Shown: in pieces, positions 1 to 11,100 of the stretch
Numbering within the stretch: the stretch's first letter is position 1
Layout of the letters: each line of letters starts with the position of its first letter
NCBI RefSeq assembly: GCF_900112195.1
Contig: NZ_FOKR01000014.1
Coordinates: 47,491-111,490, forward strand
Length of the DNA stretch: 64,000 bases
Direction of reading: 5' to 3'
Source: Butyrivibrio sp. YAB3001
GTDB lineage: Bacteria; Bacillota; Clostridia; Lachnospirales; Lachnospiraceae
Notes under the pieces: generated by a model
Seen by the model: the letters and a program-made list of their open reading frames with translations, nothing else
Database searches by the model: none
Told to the model about the DNA's origin: nothing
Position numbers and translations under genes: made by a program

Positions 1-2
1 AG

Positions 3-155
3 ATGACATTGGTGATGATCAATGACTTTTTGGATAAGCTAGATGCACTTGGATATATTCATGTTGATAGGACAGCTGGACTTGACATGATCTATAAAGT
101 TAAAGAGTTTAATTCAATGGATGTTCTGGAAGAGTATTACAAGAATAAGAGATAG
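3..155 (+). CDS. 3' end of an upstream gene (possibly DUF4007-type)
   Basis: An open frame enters from the left edge and ends at TAG 153-155, giving the last 50 codons of a protein that ends EEYYKNKR. The segment reads like a small winged-helix C-terminus (NDFLDKLDALGYIHVDR, then a short strand and a final helix). The stop lies 11 bases before the next start, so it belongs to the same operon as the ATPase that follows. DUF4007 proteins often end with such a unit, and a DUF4007 gene precedes the second large ATPase further on, so a DUF4007 identity is a reasonable but unproven inference. Confidence 0.55.
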   Translation: MTLVMINDFLDKLDALGYIHVDRTAGLDMIYKVKEFNSMDVLEEYYKNKR

Positions 156-166
156 GACGTGTGAAA

Positions 167-3100
167 ATGAGTATAGATAGCCTTAAAGAAGTTGTGGGAT
201 TTAACAATAATTTCAAAACTGCAATTAATCTATATCTTAGCCTTAACAAAGGGGAAAAGGTATTAAGCTATATCCCAACTAAGTCATCATTATTGTTTCT
301 TAATGATTATTTAGAAGCGGTTTTAAATAATAAAGAGCAGGCGACTCTGATGATTGGCCCATATGGAAAGGGAAAGTCACATCTGCTTCTGGTTATGTTG
401 GCAGTGCTGTCAATGGAAAGAAGTGTTGAGAATGACCATATTATTTCTGAATTAGAAAAAAAGTTTAGAGCAGTGGATGAGATAGGAGAGAGAGCTGCTG
501 ATAACATTAGAAGAATTTGGGATAAGAAGAAAAGATTTTTACCAGTTATCTTAAATGATTCGAAAGGAGACCTTAATCAAGTATTCTTGTTGGCTCTTAA
601 CGATGCGTTAAAAAGAGACGGGCTTGAAGACATATCTCCTGATACTTATTATTCGCTTGCAAATGCAAGAATTGAGGAATGGGAGACAAATTATCCAGAT
701 ACATACAAGCACTTTGTGAAAGAACTCCAAAAATGTGGCAGAGAAGTGAAGGGATTACGTGCAGAACTTAAGCGCTTCTCAAAGGATGCATTAGATGTAT
801 TTGTACAGATATACCCAAAGATAACTGCAGGAAGTGAGTTTAATCCATTGGCAGCTTCTGATGTTTTGCCCTTATATAAAAGTATTAGTGAAAAACTAGT
901 AGAGGAATATGGATATAGCGGAATCTATGTGGTTTTCGATGAATTTAGTAAGTTCATTGAAGGGCAGGATAAGGACAAAAGCTCAGTTGGAAAGAATATG
1001 AAGCTTCTGCAGGATATCTGTGAGCTATCGACAGATTCGCAGAATGCACAGATATTCATTACAATGGTTGCTCATAAGAGTATTAAGGAATATGGAAATT
1101 ACTTATCTCAGGAAATAATAAATGCATTTACTGGAATTGAAGGCAGAATTATAGAAAAGTTTTTTGTTACATCATCTAAGAACAATTATGAATTGATCAA
1201 GAATGCGATTGTTAAGGATGAAAAGAAGCTTAGCACGGTTATAGAATACAAGAAAGCTGTAAGCGAAGAGAGCAGACAACAATACTATCAGATTCCTGCA
1301 TTTAAGAGTAATTTTGATGATAAGGATTTTGATAGTACTGTCTTAAAAGGCTGCTATCCGCTTAATCCTATTACAGCATATCTTCTGCTAAACATCAGTG
1401 AGAAGGTTGCTCAGAATGAAAGAACATTGTTCACATTTATTTCTAATGATGAGCCTAATAGCATGGCTAGATTTGTTATGAATCATTGCAAAGAAGATTC
1501 ATGGTTTGTCGGTGCTGATCTCATTTATGATTATTTTAGTGGTTTGTTCAAAAAAGAAGTCACTAATGAGATGGTTCACAACGTGTGGCTTGGAGCAGAA
1601 TACGCTATTTCTAAATGTGACGACACTGAGGCGATCAAGCTGATAAAGGCATTGGCCATACTGCTTATAGTTAACAAAGATGAAGAAATGCCTGCGAGCA
1701 ACAAAATACTTTCGTTATCTGTTGATGTTTCAGATGCTAATAAGGTTATTACGGAACTTTTAGAGAATAAGATTTTATACCAAAAGGGATCAACAGGGAC
1801 CTTTGCATTTAAGACAAGAGCTGGCTCTGCGTTGAAAACTGAAATAAAGAGGCAGAGAGATCTGATGAGTGGGTCTGTTGACTATTCTCATGCTTTGTTG
1901 AGCATTTCAGGAAAGTATTATGTACTGCCAAAACGTTATAACACTGAAAAGATGATCACCAGGTATTTTCAGCATGAATTTGTTGATGTAGATACGTTTT
2001 TGAATGTTAATTCTGAAGATACATTGCTTAATGGTACTAACGCGGATGGCAAAGTTATTACCTTATTTAGCCTGAATAATGCTAATCAGGATAAGGTAAA
2101 GAAGCATGTTAAAGATCTTGCGAGTGAGAGACTGGTATTTATTGCACCAAGTAAATCAATCAAAGTAGAAAAAAAGCTTCTTGATTACGAGATAATCCAG
2201 GAACTACGTAATAGTCATGCGTTTGTTTCTGATAATGAAATATTGAACAGAGAATTACCTTTGTTAGAGGAAGATTTGACGTCAGAAGTTGAGGACGTCC
2301 TTAATGATGTTTATTCAGCTGATCAGAGCAGAGTGTACTACTATGCTGATGGTAAGGTTCATGAATTGAGCGGTGGAAGAGAGGAAATGGCAGTTAATTC
2401 TTGCTGCAAGAATCTGTTCTATAAGTCGCCAGTAATAAACAATGAGCTTATTAATCGTTCATATATAACTACAAGTCAGACTAGAAAGGCAAGGATAAAC
2501 ATAATAGATGCTATTCTGAGTCACAGAGATACCGTGGATTTTTATTCTGGAACAAATCAGGAGGCGACAGTATATAGATCTCTTTTTGTAGTAACAAAAC
2601 TACGGTCAGGACAGGAAAGTGATGACTTAAAGGAAGTCATGGAAAATATCCATGATTTTATAGAAACAAGTAGCGGAAATAGGCAGTGCTTGAGAATTCT
2701 TGTGGACAAACTCAGTTCAAAGCCATTTGGTATTAGAAATGGAGTTATTCCAATTTATCTTGCATATGCGTTTGCTCAGAGAAAAGAAGATATCGTTGTT
2801 TATTTTGCAGACAAAGAAGTCCAGATTTCAGCTGATATTATTGTAAATATGTGCGAGAAACCAGATGATTACGATTTGTTTGTCTCGAAAGAAGATATAG
2901 AAAAGGAAAAATATATCAATAATCTAAAGCAGCTTTTCTCTGTAGAAGATAGCAAAAATCTTTCTGATAATAGAATTAAAGATATTTTTGTGTGTATGCA
3001 ACGCTGGTTTAGGGCCTTGCCACAGGTTAGTAGAAATCTCGTTGAAATGAATGAGTATGTTCACGATGAAAAAATATCTTTTGCCATGAAGATTCTTAAG

Positions 3101-3751
3101 AGAGAACTACAACAAGTTGAGTATAATCCCTACGAAGTACTGTTTGCTACTATTCCAGAGCAGCTTGAAGTAAAACACTTAGATGAGGCCTATAAGATTA
3201 TTAAAGATAGTGTAAGAGCTTATAGCGCTTATCTGCCATGGATTCAGGGGCAGATTGTAGATTATATTTATAATTGCTTTGGCGGAAAGAAGAAACTTGA
3301 TCTATATCATTTACTAACAGAGTGGTATGAAAAACAAAGCAACACCTCTAAGCAGGGCCTTCTTGGTGGTAGAATAAATGCCTTTATGACATGTATCGAA
3401 AATCTTAACGTATATAGTGATGTAGATGTTGCTGTAAAAGTAGCTAAAGCAGTAACAGACGTATATGTTGAAAATTGGACAGATATGTCCTACAAGGACT
3501 TTACTAAGCGCATAATTGAAGTCAAAGAATCCGTTGAAAAAATGGTAGATGCAAGCAATGAAGGCAAATTGAAATTATCATTTACAGGAAGAAATGGTAA
3601 GGAAATTGAAAGGTATTATGATCGGGTTAGTGAAGGAACGGGTAGTGTCCTAAGAAATATCCTCGAGGATACGCTTGAAGAATATGACGACCTAAGTGTA
3701 AATGATCGAGTAGCTATATTGCTTGAAATGGTTGAAAAAATAATAGGGTAG
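167..3751 (+). CDS. Large BrxC/PglY-like P-loop ATPase of the phosphorothioation defence operon
   Basis: The 1194-residue protein has a Walker A motif GPYGKGKS at about residues 64-71 and a Walker B strand VVFDEF with D258/E259. Around residue 417 it has a Q-NERTLF-F motif preceded by CYPLNPIT. This combination is typical of the BREX BrxC/PglY (DUF6079-like) ATPase family, which are very large cytoplasmic ATPases thought to drive restriction or modification complexes. ATG 167 was chosen over GTG 161 because the AGGA at 154-157 sits at a normal distance only from 167. It follows the upstream stop by 11 bases and precedes the cysteine desulfurase by 9. A second ATPase of the same fold is encoded at 14285. 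Its exact role is not known; from context it probably serves the Dnd/Dpt system. Confidence 0.8.
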   Translation: MSIDSLKEVVGFNNNFKTAINLYLSLNKGEKVLSYIPTKSSLLFLNDYLEAVLNNKEQATLMIGPYGKGKSHLLLVMLAVLSMERSVENDHIISELEKKFRAVDEIGERAADNIRRIWDKKKRFLPVILNDSKGDLNQVFLLALNDALKRDGLEDISPDTYYSLANARIEEWETNYPDTYKHFVKELQKCGREVKGLRAELKRFSKDALDVFVQIYPKITAGSEFNPLAASDVLPLYKSISEKLVEEYGYSGIYVVFDEFSKFIEGQDKDKSSVGKNMKLLQDICELSTDSQNAQIFITMVAHKSIKEYGNYLSQEIINAFTGIEGRIIEKFFVTSSKNNYELIKNAIVKDEKKLSTVIEYKKAVSEESRQQYYQIPAFKSNFDDKDFDSTVLKGCYPLNPITAYLLLNISEKVAQNERTLFTFISNDEPNSMARFVMNHCKEDSWFVGADLIYDYFSGLFKKEVTNEMVHNVWLGAEYAISKCDDTEAIKLIKALAILLIVNKDEEMPASNKILSLSVDVSDANKVITELLENKILYQKGSTGTFAFKTRAGSALKTEIKRQRDLMSGSVDYSHALLSISGKYYVLPKRYNTEKMITRYFQHEFVDVDTFLNVNSEDTLLNGTNADGKVITLFSLNNANQDKVKKHVKDLASERLVFIAPSKSIKVEKKLLDYEIIQELRNSHAFVSDNEILNRELPLLEEDLTSEVEDVLNDVYSADQSRVYYYADGKVHELSGGREEMAVNSCCKNLFYKSPVINNELINRSYITTSQTRKARINIIDAILSHRDTVDFYSGTNQEATVYRSLFVVTKLRSGQESDDLKEVMENIHDFIETSSGNRQCLRILVDKLSSKPFGIRNGVIPIYLAYAFAQRKEDIVVYFADKEVQISADIIVNMCEKPDDYDLFVSKEDIEKEKYINNLKQLFSVEDSKNLSDNRIKDIFVCMQRWFRALPQVSRNLVEMNEYVHDEKISFAMKILKRELQQVEYNPYEVLFATIPEQLEVKHLDEAYKIIKDSVRAYSAYLPWIQGQIVDYIYNCFGGKKKLDLYHLLTEWYEKQSNTSKQGLLGGRINAFMTCIENLNVYSDVDVAVKVAKAVTDVYVENWTDMSYKDFTKRIIEVKESVEKMVDASNEGKLKLSFTGRNGKEIERYYDRVSEGTGSVLRNILEDTLEEYDDLSVNDRVAILLEMVEKIIG

Positions 3752-3760
3752 GTACTAATT

Positions 3761-4903
3761 ATGATTTATCTGGATAATGCAGCTACTACTTTTCCGAAGC
3801 CGGAAAGCGTTTATGTTGCCATGGATAAAGCGAATAGAGAGCTTGGAATAAACGCTGGAAGAGGCTCATACAAATTGGCAAGGGAAGCAAGTGAACTCAT
3901 AGCGGATACCAAAAGGCGATTAAGAGATATTGTCCACGCAGATATAGATAGTGCTGTAGTTTTTTCTCCTTCAATAACTGTGGCATTAAATCAAGTCATT
4001 CATGGGATTAGTTTTAACAAGAATTCTATAGTTTATGTGTCTCCATATGAGCATAACGCAGTTGCAAGGACTATTCACAATGTTTCTGAAAAGATTGGTT
4101 TTAAGGTTAAGTTACTGCCTATTGATTCAGGATACGAGATTGATCTTGATAAAACAAGATATGAGTTTTCAAAAGAAAAACCATCAGTTGTAATTTGTAC
4201 ACATGTTAGTAATGTGACAGGATACATACTTCCTATTGAGGAAATATTTAGAGAAGCTAAGAAATATGAAGCTATTTGTGTTTTAGATTCCGCTCAATCG
4301 TTGGGGCTTGTACCTATAGATGTGCGAAATAATAATGTTGATATCTTAGCTTTTGCTGGGCATAAAACGCTTTATGGACCATTTGGAATAGGCGGATTTA
4401 TAAATGTTTCTGGAATTGAGCTTGAGGAATATATTACCGGTGGTACAGGAAGTGATTCTTTGAATCTTGATATGCCGAATCATCCAGAAGGAAAGTATGA
4501 GGCGGCTAGTAATAATATAGTGGCAATAGCAGGATTAAATGCTGCATTAGAAGCGCTGGATGTAAAAAAGAATTTTGAGCATGAGAGGAAAATAACTGAG
4601 TATTTAATAAGGCGATTGCAGACAATAAAAAATGTGCATATGTATTTGCCTAATGATTTGGAGCAGCATGTGGGTATTATTTCGCTTACATTTGATGGTT
4701 TGAAGTCTGAAGATGTAGGAATGATTTTGGATGAAGATTTTGATATAGCTGTAAGAACTGGATTTCATTGTGCTCCATATATACACGAATACTTAAGGGA
4801 TAAGAGTTCGCTGGGAACAGTGAGAATCGGATTAGGTCAGTTTAATACTCAATATGATATTGACTCAATTATAGATGCGCTTAAGCAGATTGCGGAGGAA
4901 TAA
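3761..4903 (+). CDS. dndA: Cysteine desulfurase, DndA role
   Basis: This is a 380-residue class V aminotransferase-fold PLP enzyme. It opens with YLDNAATTFPKP, has the PLP-binding Asp near residue 175 (VLDSAQ), the Schiff-base lysine K202 in AGHKTLYGP, and the catalytic cysteine C337 in RTGFHCAP. It closes with GTVRIGLG. Such enzymes take sulfur from L-cysteine as a protein persulfide. In Dnd systems that sulfur is passed to DndC for replacing a non-bridging phosphate oxygen in DNA. Its place between a large ATPase and dptF, 4 bases before the latter, argues for the DndA role rather than iron-sulfur housekeeping. The close resemblance to general SufS-like desulfurases means the sequence alone does not prove the role. 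Confidence 0.85.
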   Translation: MIYLDNAATTFPKPESVYVAMDKANRELGINAGRGSYKLAREASELIADTKRRLRDIVHADIDSAVVFSPSITVALNQVIHGISFNKNSIVYVSPYEHNAVARTIHNVSEKIGFKVKLLPIDSGYEIDLDKTRYEFSKEKPSVVICTHVSNVTGYILPIEEIFREAKKYEAICVLDSAQSLGLVPIDVRNNNVDILAFAGHKTLYGPFGIGGFINVSGIELEEYITGGTGSDSLNLDMPNHPEGKYEAASNNIVAIAGLNAALEALDVKKNFEHERKITEYLIRRLQTIKNVHMYLPNDLEQHVGIISLTFDGLKSEDVGMILDEDFDIAVRTGFHCAPYIHEYLRDKSSLGTVRIGLGQFNTQYDIDSIIDALKQIAEE

Positions 4904-4907
4904 GAAC

Positions 4908-6608
4908 ATGGATTCAAGAACTAAAAGGTATATAGCATATTTGAATTCGCTGCATAATTATAATGCCCAGAATGAAAATGCATTTGGAGAAAAAAATGTA
5001 GGTAGCGAATTTTTTAAGGAAACTGTAGTTGAAATTGGCCTTTCAAAGTATATAGAGAAGTTTTTCTTGAATGATGAGCCTCACATTATCATTCTTTCTG
5101 GCCATGCTGGAGATGGAAAAACAAGTATCATGTATGAGGTTTTGAGAGATCTTGGAATCGAATTTAAAGCATATGAAAAAGAAAACGAAGTTACTTTGAA
5201 AAGCGGCAGGCAGTGTTGCTGCATAAAGGATTTTAGTGAGCTTTCTGATGAAGAAAAAGTTGAAACGTTAAAGAGAGTGCTTGAATACCCAGCAGGTGGT
5301 AAATTTGTATTTATGGTTGCTAATACAGGACCACTTATTAATACTTTCAATCAGATATATACGGAGAATCAAGAAGAAACAGAAAGCAAAATCATAGAAG
5401 CTCTTGATGAGAATAGTGGGAAGATTACAGATATAAACGGAAAGTCAATTCGGTTGATTAACGTTGCAGGAGTCGATAATACATATTTTGCCAAAGAATT
5501 TCTAAATAACCTCATTAAGGATGAACTATGGGAAGACTGCAGTCATTGCGAAAAGAGAGATTTTTGTTTTGTGTACAGAAATCAGAGGTTAATTAAAGAA
5601 AATAGATCGAAGGTTGAAGACTTTATCTATAAGAATTACATTTGGATGATGGAATATGGTACTAGATTAACCATTAGAAGTATGACGGAACAGTTGGCGT
5701 ATATGATTACAGGCGGAAGAAATTGTGATGAGGTTAAACCTGTAGAAAAGTACAAAATGTTGTTCACGAATTTGTTTTTTGGGTGTATTGGTACAGAAGA
5801 TAATCCTAGATCTGATGTTATTCTTGCGATACGCGAAACAAAGAAGAATAGATTTGATCAGAAACGCTTAAGCGCCGATGAGAGTCTTTTAATTAAACGT
5901 GACTACTCATATATATTTAGTGATGAATTTGGGAATATTATAGCTGAGGCGGAAATTGAAAACAGAAATATTGAAGGATGGGATCAGTTCTTAAGGCGAG
6001 CCTATATATTTGCGAACATAATAACTGATGAAAAGGCTTTGGAATCTGATTATAAAGATATATTCTCGAAAAATTTTGGGCGATATATAAATATTAGGGA
6101 AGGAAAACAATCTCCTGGAAGCAGTGAAAATTCTCTGGTTTCTGATGCACTTTCTATGATTTATTTAGGATCCACATTAAAGAAGGGTGGAATGAATGAT
6201 ATACCGCTTACAATGAGCAGAGAATCAGGTTTGATGCAGAACGTTCAGTTGATCACAGGTATGATTCCAGCAAGAAGAATGTCAGTTATAGCTGAGAAAA
6301 CAAACGATAATTCATTTAATGAGGGAAAAGAAAGGTATGTAATGCGGTTAAAGATTGCTGGAGATATCTTAGATACAGTATTAACACTTCCGCTTTTGGA
6401 TTATTTTGAAGAATTAAAGAGAGGGGTTGTTGTGACAAATGTTGACCCTCAATTAACACATGGTGTAGAAAGCTTGAAATCACAATTGTCTGCTATTTGT
6501 GATGATAGCATAGAAAATGTTATTGAAATGATTGAATTAACTAATAGCGGTAATAAGGATATACAGCTGGATTTTTCAAATCCTTATCACATAAAGGAAG
6601 CATATTAA
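4908..6608 (+). CDS. dptF: DNA phosphorothioation-dependent restriction protein DptF
   Basis: The 566-residue protein carries a P-loop LSGHAGDGKTS at about residues 63-73 and a compact cysteine cluster C211-xx-C214-x5-C220 that could bind zinc. Length, fold and position before dptG and dptH match DptF, an ATPase of the Dpt restriction complex that attacks DNA lacking phosphorothioate marks. The start is ATG 4908, just after the dndA stop, with GGAGGA at 4894-4899 as ribosome binding site. An in-frame ATG 11 codons upstream lies inside dndA and is less likely. The family call rests on operon order and overall resemblance. Confidence 0.8.
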   Translation: MDSRTKRYIAYLNSLHNYNAQNENAFGEKNVGSEFFKETVVEIGLSKYIEKFFLNDEPHIIILSGHAGDGKTSIMYEVLRDLGIEFKAYEKENEVTLKSGRQCCCIKDFSELSDEEKVETLKRVLEYPAGGKFVFMVANTGPLINTFNQIYTENQEETESKIIEALDENSGKITDINGKSIRLINVAGVDNTYFAKEFLNNLIKDELWEDCSHCEKRDFCFVYRNQRLIKENRSKVEDFIYKNYIWMMEYGTRLTIRSMTEQLAYMITGGRNCDEVKPVEKYKMLFTNLFFGCIGTEDNPRSDVILAIRETKKNRFDQKRLSADESLLIKRDYSYIFSDEFGNIIAEAEIENRNIEGWDQFLRRAYIFANIITDEKALESDYKDIFSKNFGRYINIREGKQSPGSSENSLVSDALSMIYLGSTLKKGGMNDIPLTMSRESGLMQNVQLITGMIPARRMSVIAEKTNDNSFNEGKERYVMRLKIAGDILDTVLTLPLLDYFEELKRGVVVTNVDPQLTHGVESLKSQLSAICDDSIENVIEMIELTNSGNKDIQLDFSNPYHIKEAY

Positions 6609-6620
6609 GGAGATTAAATA

Positions 6621-8117
6621 ATGGAAACATTCCCAAAAACAACGAATTTAAAAGACAATAACAATAATCTCTCAATTGCTCTGTTGGGAAATCGATTCAT
6701 CCCTGATCAGACATTGTATGAATATCTAATAGAGTTTTTGTTAGTCTTTGTTTCTGCCAAAAATGAGGATTTGAATACCGGTAAAATGCGATTTCATAGA
6801 ATGGATTTAGGTGAGGATTGCTCTTATTGGGTTGATCCAAGAATGGGCCTGAGAAGATTTCTTTTTTATGAAAAGACAAGAAAAAACAGTTGTATAAAAT
6901 TTGATGAATATGCATATAAAAAACATGAGGAAATCCTTCTTAAAAGAATGAAGGACATTGATGATGAAAAGGCGCTGAAATATCTAGAAAGTATTCAAGA
7001 TTTATTGCATGGTTATGCTGTCGTAATAAAAAAGAGATCCTGGATGGCGCAAGCATTACTACCTATATGTCCAGAATTGATTTTTAATGATGCAGCGCCA
7101 ACCGAAAACAAAAGGCTTAAGGAAGTAAAGTGGGAAGAGAATCCAATTACAGTTGATACTAAGTTTGATATGACAAAGCATAACTTCTTGGCAAGGGGTG
7201 GTGAGTTATATTACTTACATTTGTTGCAGTATTTAAATGAGAATTCAGAGAAAAGAGAACATTTGGAAAGGCTTCTTTCCAATATGTTGTCTAGTCATTC
7301 AAGCAAAATATCAACAATGGCTACATTCATTCAGAATTCCTGGGAAGAAGATATGGGATTTACAAAAAAGGAGTTAGCACAAGAGTTAAAACTAGCATAT
7401 ATCCCTGAAGAAGCATATAAGTCTTGCGAAGAACATGCTGTAGACGAATTAATTAATTATCTATCTGCAGAGATTCATCCAATTACTAGGATTGATATTT
7501 TGGCTAAGGGGGTAATGTTCCAAGTAATGAGAATGATGACAAGTGCTGTTGCGCAGTATTTGTCTATAGAAAAAAAGCCTTGGATTATTGATATGAGAGG
7601 CAATAATGCAGATACAGTAAAGAAAATTGCAAATAAAGGATACAAGGCTATTGAGGCAGATTTTCTTACTGCTATTAATATGGAGGCTGATGAGAGGGAA
7701 ATCGATAAATCTCAGCTATTTAAAGTGACACGAGATGCCAAAAAGGCATCGTTCGATATTTTTAAGGCAAAAGGGAAGGAAATGCAATGCATCATTCCCA
7801 TTAAAGGCTCGTTTGAGAGGATGACATTATCAGAGGATATTATTCGCTTTTTAGTGTTGGCATTGGTCGCTCCTGGAGAGAAGATGACAGTAACAACTTT
7901 TTTGAAAAAGCTTTATGACAATTACAACATTGTTATTGGACCTGAAGAGTATAAAAAATCTATAAGTTCTCAAGATTTAACAGAATCATTGGCTAACAGC
8001 TTTAGTGACAATATGGTGGCATTTCAACAGTTTTTAAAGAATACAGGATTCTTGAGAGAATTGTCTGATGCTACATCAATTGTTGTAAATCCATATCACA
8101 ACACGTTGGAGGATTAG
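6621..8117 (+). CDS. dptG: DNA phosphorothioation-dependent restriction protein DptG
   Basis: This 498-residue protein has no catalytic motif that I can see and looks mainly helical, with charged stretches and no signal peptide or membrane segment. It sits exactly between dptF (12 bases) and dptH (1 base). Its length is close to the usual 450-500 of DptG, the non-enzymatic partner in the DptFGH restriction complex. An AAGGAGA-type site precedes ATG 6621. The call is mainly by synteny; a structural or adaptor role is the family view. Confidence 0.75.
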   Translation: METFPKTTNLKDNNNNLSIALLGNRFIPDQTLYEYLIEFLLVFVSAKNEDLNTGKMRFHRMDLGEDCSYWVDPRMGLRRFLFYEKTRKNSCIKFDEYAYKKHEEILLKRMKDIDDEKALKYLESIQDLLHGYAVVIKKRSWMAQALLPICPELIFNDAAPTENKRLKEVKWEENPITVDTKFDMTKHNFLARGGELYYLHLLQYLNENSEKREHLERLLSNMLSSHSSKISTMATFIQNSWEEDMGFTKKELAQELKLAYIPEEAYKSCEEHAVDELINYLSAEIHPITRIDILAKGVMFQVMRMMTSAVAQYLSIEKKPWIIDMRGNNADTVKKIANKGYKAIEADFLTAINMEADEREIDKSQLFKVTRDAKKASFDIFKAKGKEMQCIIPIKGSFERMTLSEDIIRFLVLALVAPGEKMTVTTFLKKLYDNYNIVIGPEEYKKSISSQDLTESLANSFSDNMVAFQQFLKNTGFLRELSDATSIVVNPYHNTLED

Positions 8118-8118
8118 T

Positions 8119-11100
8119 ATGAAATACGTAGTTAACAGTTTAGTTCAGCTTATAGAGAACCAAGCACCTACCAAAGGCACAGAAACCATTATAAGAGTGG
8201 ATGGATTTGAAAGCTTGGAAATATATGAGAACTTTGCAAGAAGGATTGTTGAAGCCTACAAAGATTCTGGATTGAAGGTTGATGTTAAGCTGACAAAAAC
8301 CAAGATGGACTCACTTGAGAAAAACTGTGATAACACAACCATAAGGAATTCTTTAATTCAAAATAAATGGGTGATTCAGTCTGAAAGTGTAACTTATTAT
8401 AGAAACTTACATGAAAGTGATCTCCTAATACTTTTAGGAACAGAAACTGAAGAAGATAAGGGCGGATTAGATAATTGCTTTACAATTACTCCAGACATTC
8501 TGATAGCTAATTTAAACAAAAATTATAATGAAATATTCGAGCTGGAAGATTGCGGTTTTAGTGAATCAGAATGTGATACGGTTGATGCTTTATTTAAGAA
8601 CTTATTTGAATATGTTCCTGTTGATATTTGCAAGTTAAGTAGTATTGCGGATAGATGGAAAGGCAAATTTGATACATTACAGGACTTTATAGAACTATTT
8701 TATTCTGAGTTAAGCGAGTGGGGACTTCCAGGAAGAAAACATAACTATCCGACAGTCAGAAATATTAACTCTTCGAGGAACGTTCTTAAGTTGGAGCATG
8801 ACTTTATAAGTGGAGGCATGTTTACAAATGTAAATAAAACACAATATGAAAAGTATTTGAAACAGATAGAAAAATACGGCGAGGATGAGAATAGGGAGTT
8901 TTCAGATGATTGGGAAGGCTGGAGTCAGCAAGCAATTAAATCATATGATGAACTTAGCGAGATATTAAGAGGTTTTATTATCGGAAGTGACTTCGAAAGA
9001 AACGTTGAAAGATTTCTTCATACTGACTTTGCAATAATTGAAGCTATTTTTGGCGTGCCAATTGAAAAAGTAAAAAAGCAAAGAGATACAGTAATCAAAA
9101 TGTCTGGTGAGCCACTGGAAATATTCACAAGAGCGCTGCTTATTTCTTTGACTAATATGCTTAATGATGAGATCTGTGCTGATAGGATTGTATTTAACAT
9201 AAAAAAGGCAGAGATTGTTTCTTGGGCTGCAAATTCTGATGAAGATGATGTTGATATTCAATTATTAAATGCTTGGAAATCTATTTGCAGGCATACAAAC
9301 GGAGCAATAGAATTATTAGATTCCTATGGCTGGAGCGTGGGAGAGGATGGAATACAATTATCTACTAAACCAGAAAATATTTTTGATCCTTCATGCGCGA
9401 AACTGAACATAGATACTTCTGGAGTTATATCAGCAGCGAGTACAAATAAAACTTTGAACAAGGTGATTTTTGATGTTTGTTGCTATTCGGAAGATGATTC
9501 ACATCCTGTTCAAAAACAGACTTTTCAGTGGAATTTTGAGGCTTCTTGCAGCTGGAATCATTATTTTGGAGATTTATGTGAACAGGATTTTGCAAAGGCT
9601 GATGGTTTTAGCTATATCCCGTTAACTACAATAAACAAGCTGAACCCACTGTTATTTACTAAGAGCAGCGAAGAATTCTTTGATGCTTATGAAGAAAGGG
9701 AACTAGACTTTTCGTTTAATATTTGCGACTTTGTTGATAAGAAGATTCCACAATCACACTTAGAATACTCTGCGCAATTTGATAAAGTGGGGAGAGCATT
9801 TGCTAAGTTTGCATTTGATATAGCTAAGAATGGCTACTATACGGAATTAGGTAAGTATGATTCATCTTTAAAAGAACTGATATCTTCCTATGGTAACCTT
9901 GGTGAGTTTATATCAAAAAAACTTCTTCCAGAGAATATGAAATGGATTTTGGATGCTTATATTCATTCGTTTAATATAGAAACATCCTGTGATGTCCTGG
10001 AGTGTGAAAAAGATATTGCTGCTTGTATTGTTCCACCATGGCATCCAGCAGCATTAGAAAAACTGAACGATCAAAAAATCTTTTTCTTGGATGGATGTTA
10101 TGAATGGTGGCAAAATCAGCTTCAGAATGAAGGTGCTTTACTCAAAGAGGTTAATTCAACTGTAGATGATTTACTTGAGATGAGCACAATTCAAAGCTCA
10201 TTAGACCTATTTCCGTCATATGATTCAAGTTATTTCGGCGCAAGGAATTCATATGATGCATTCTCTTTGTACGGTAGAAGAGATATAGAAAATACAAACA
10301 GATTGAAGGACATGATCCGCAAAGATGCTATATTTGACGATGACTTTGATTCTAGTGAAATAAAGCATTTTAATGACAATGCAAAAATGATATATGGCGT
10401 TCTTCATGATTATATGAAAGCTTTTCCTAATGCTTATAGTAATCTGAGCATTGTATTTTTGGATCCTTCCGAGCTTCAGCCTATTATTGCTGCTATTTAT
10501 AGATTCGTGGATGTAGAAAAGAATAAGCATGGTGATGTAAGAATCAATATAGAGCTCAATATATTGGTAAAACCAGAGAATAAGGGTGGCAGAAACTATC
10601 TTGCTTACTGGATGGATGAAGCTTTTTCTCAGGATTCAAATGTGAATATTCATACTTACTTGAATGAGTATGAAACAAAGAATGATCTTGAAAGATTGCT
10701 TGATAGCAATAATGACATTATCTTTGCTATGGATATTTTACGTGTGGATGCGCTGAAGTTTCTTAAGGATAATGAAATTGTTGCAATTAAAACAAATGAG
10801 TGTAGATTTCCTATAGTATACAAGCCATCACCTATGTCGGAGACTTCTGTAAAGCGTAAGATAGAATTGTCGCAGCCTCAGTTTAGAGCAGCATTTGAAC
10901 ATACGCAGGTTGTTAGATATAGAAACAATATGGAAAATGCACCTGTGGACAAGTATATTGCTTATAAAGAGGTGAGAATTGATGATGATGCTCAGGAAAT
11001 AGTGTTTTTCTTGCATACATTAGCGTATTGGGTTGTATGTATCGACAGTGGTATGGATGGAGCTCTTTTAAGAAGTAATGATTATAAAAATAGTTATCAG

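Noticed and set aside
4875..4907. ATG 4875 as the DptF start
   Set aside because: It lies within dndA and gives an extra basic 11 residues. ATG 4908 has a proper GGAGGA site.
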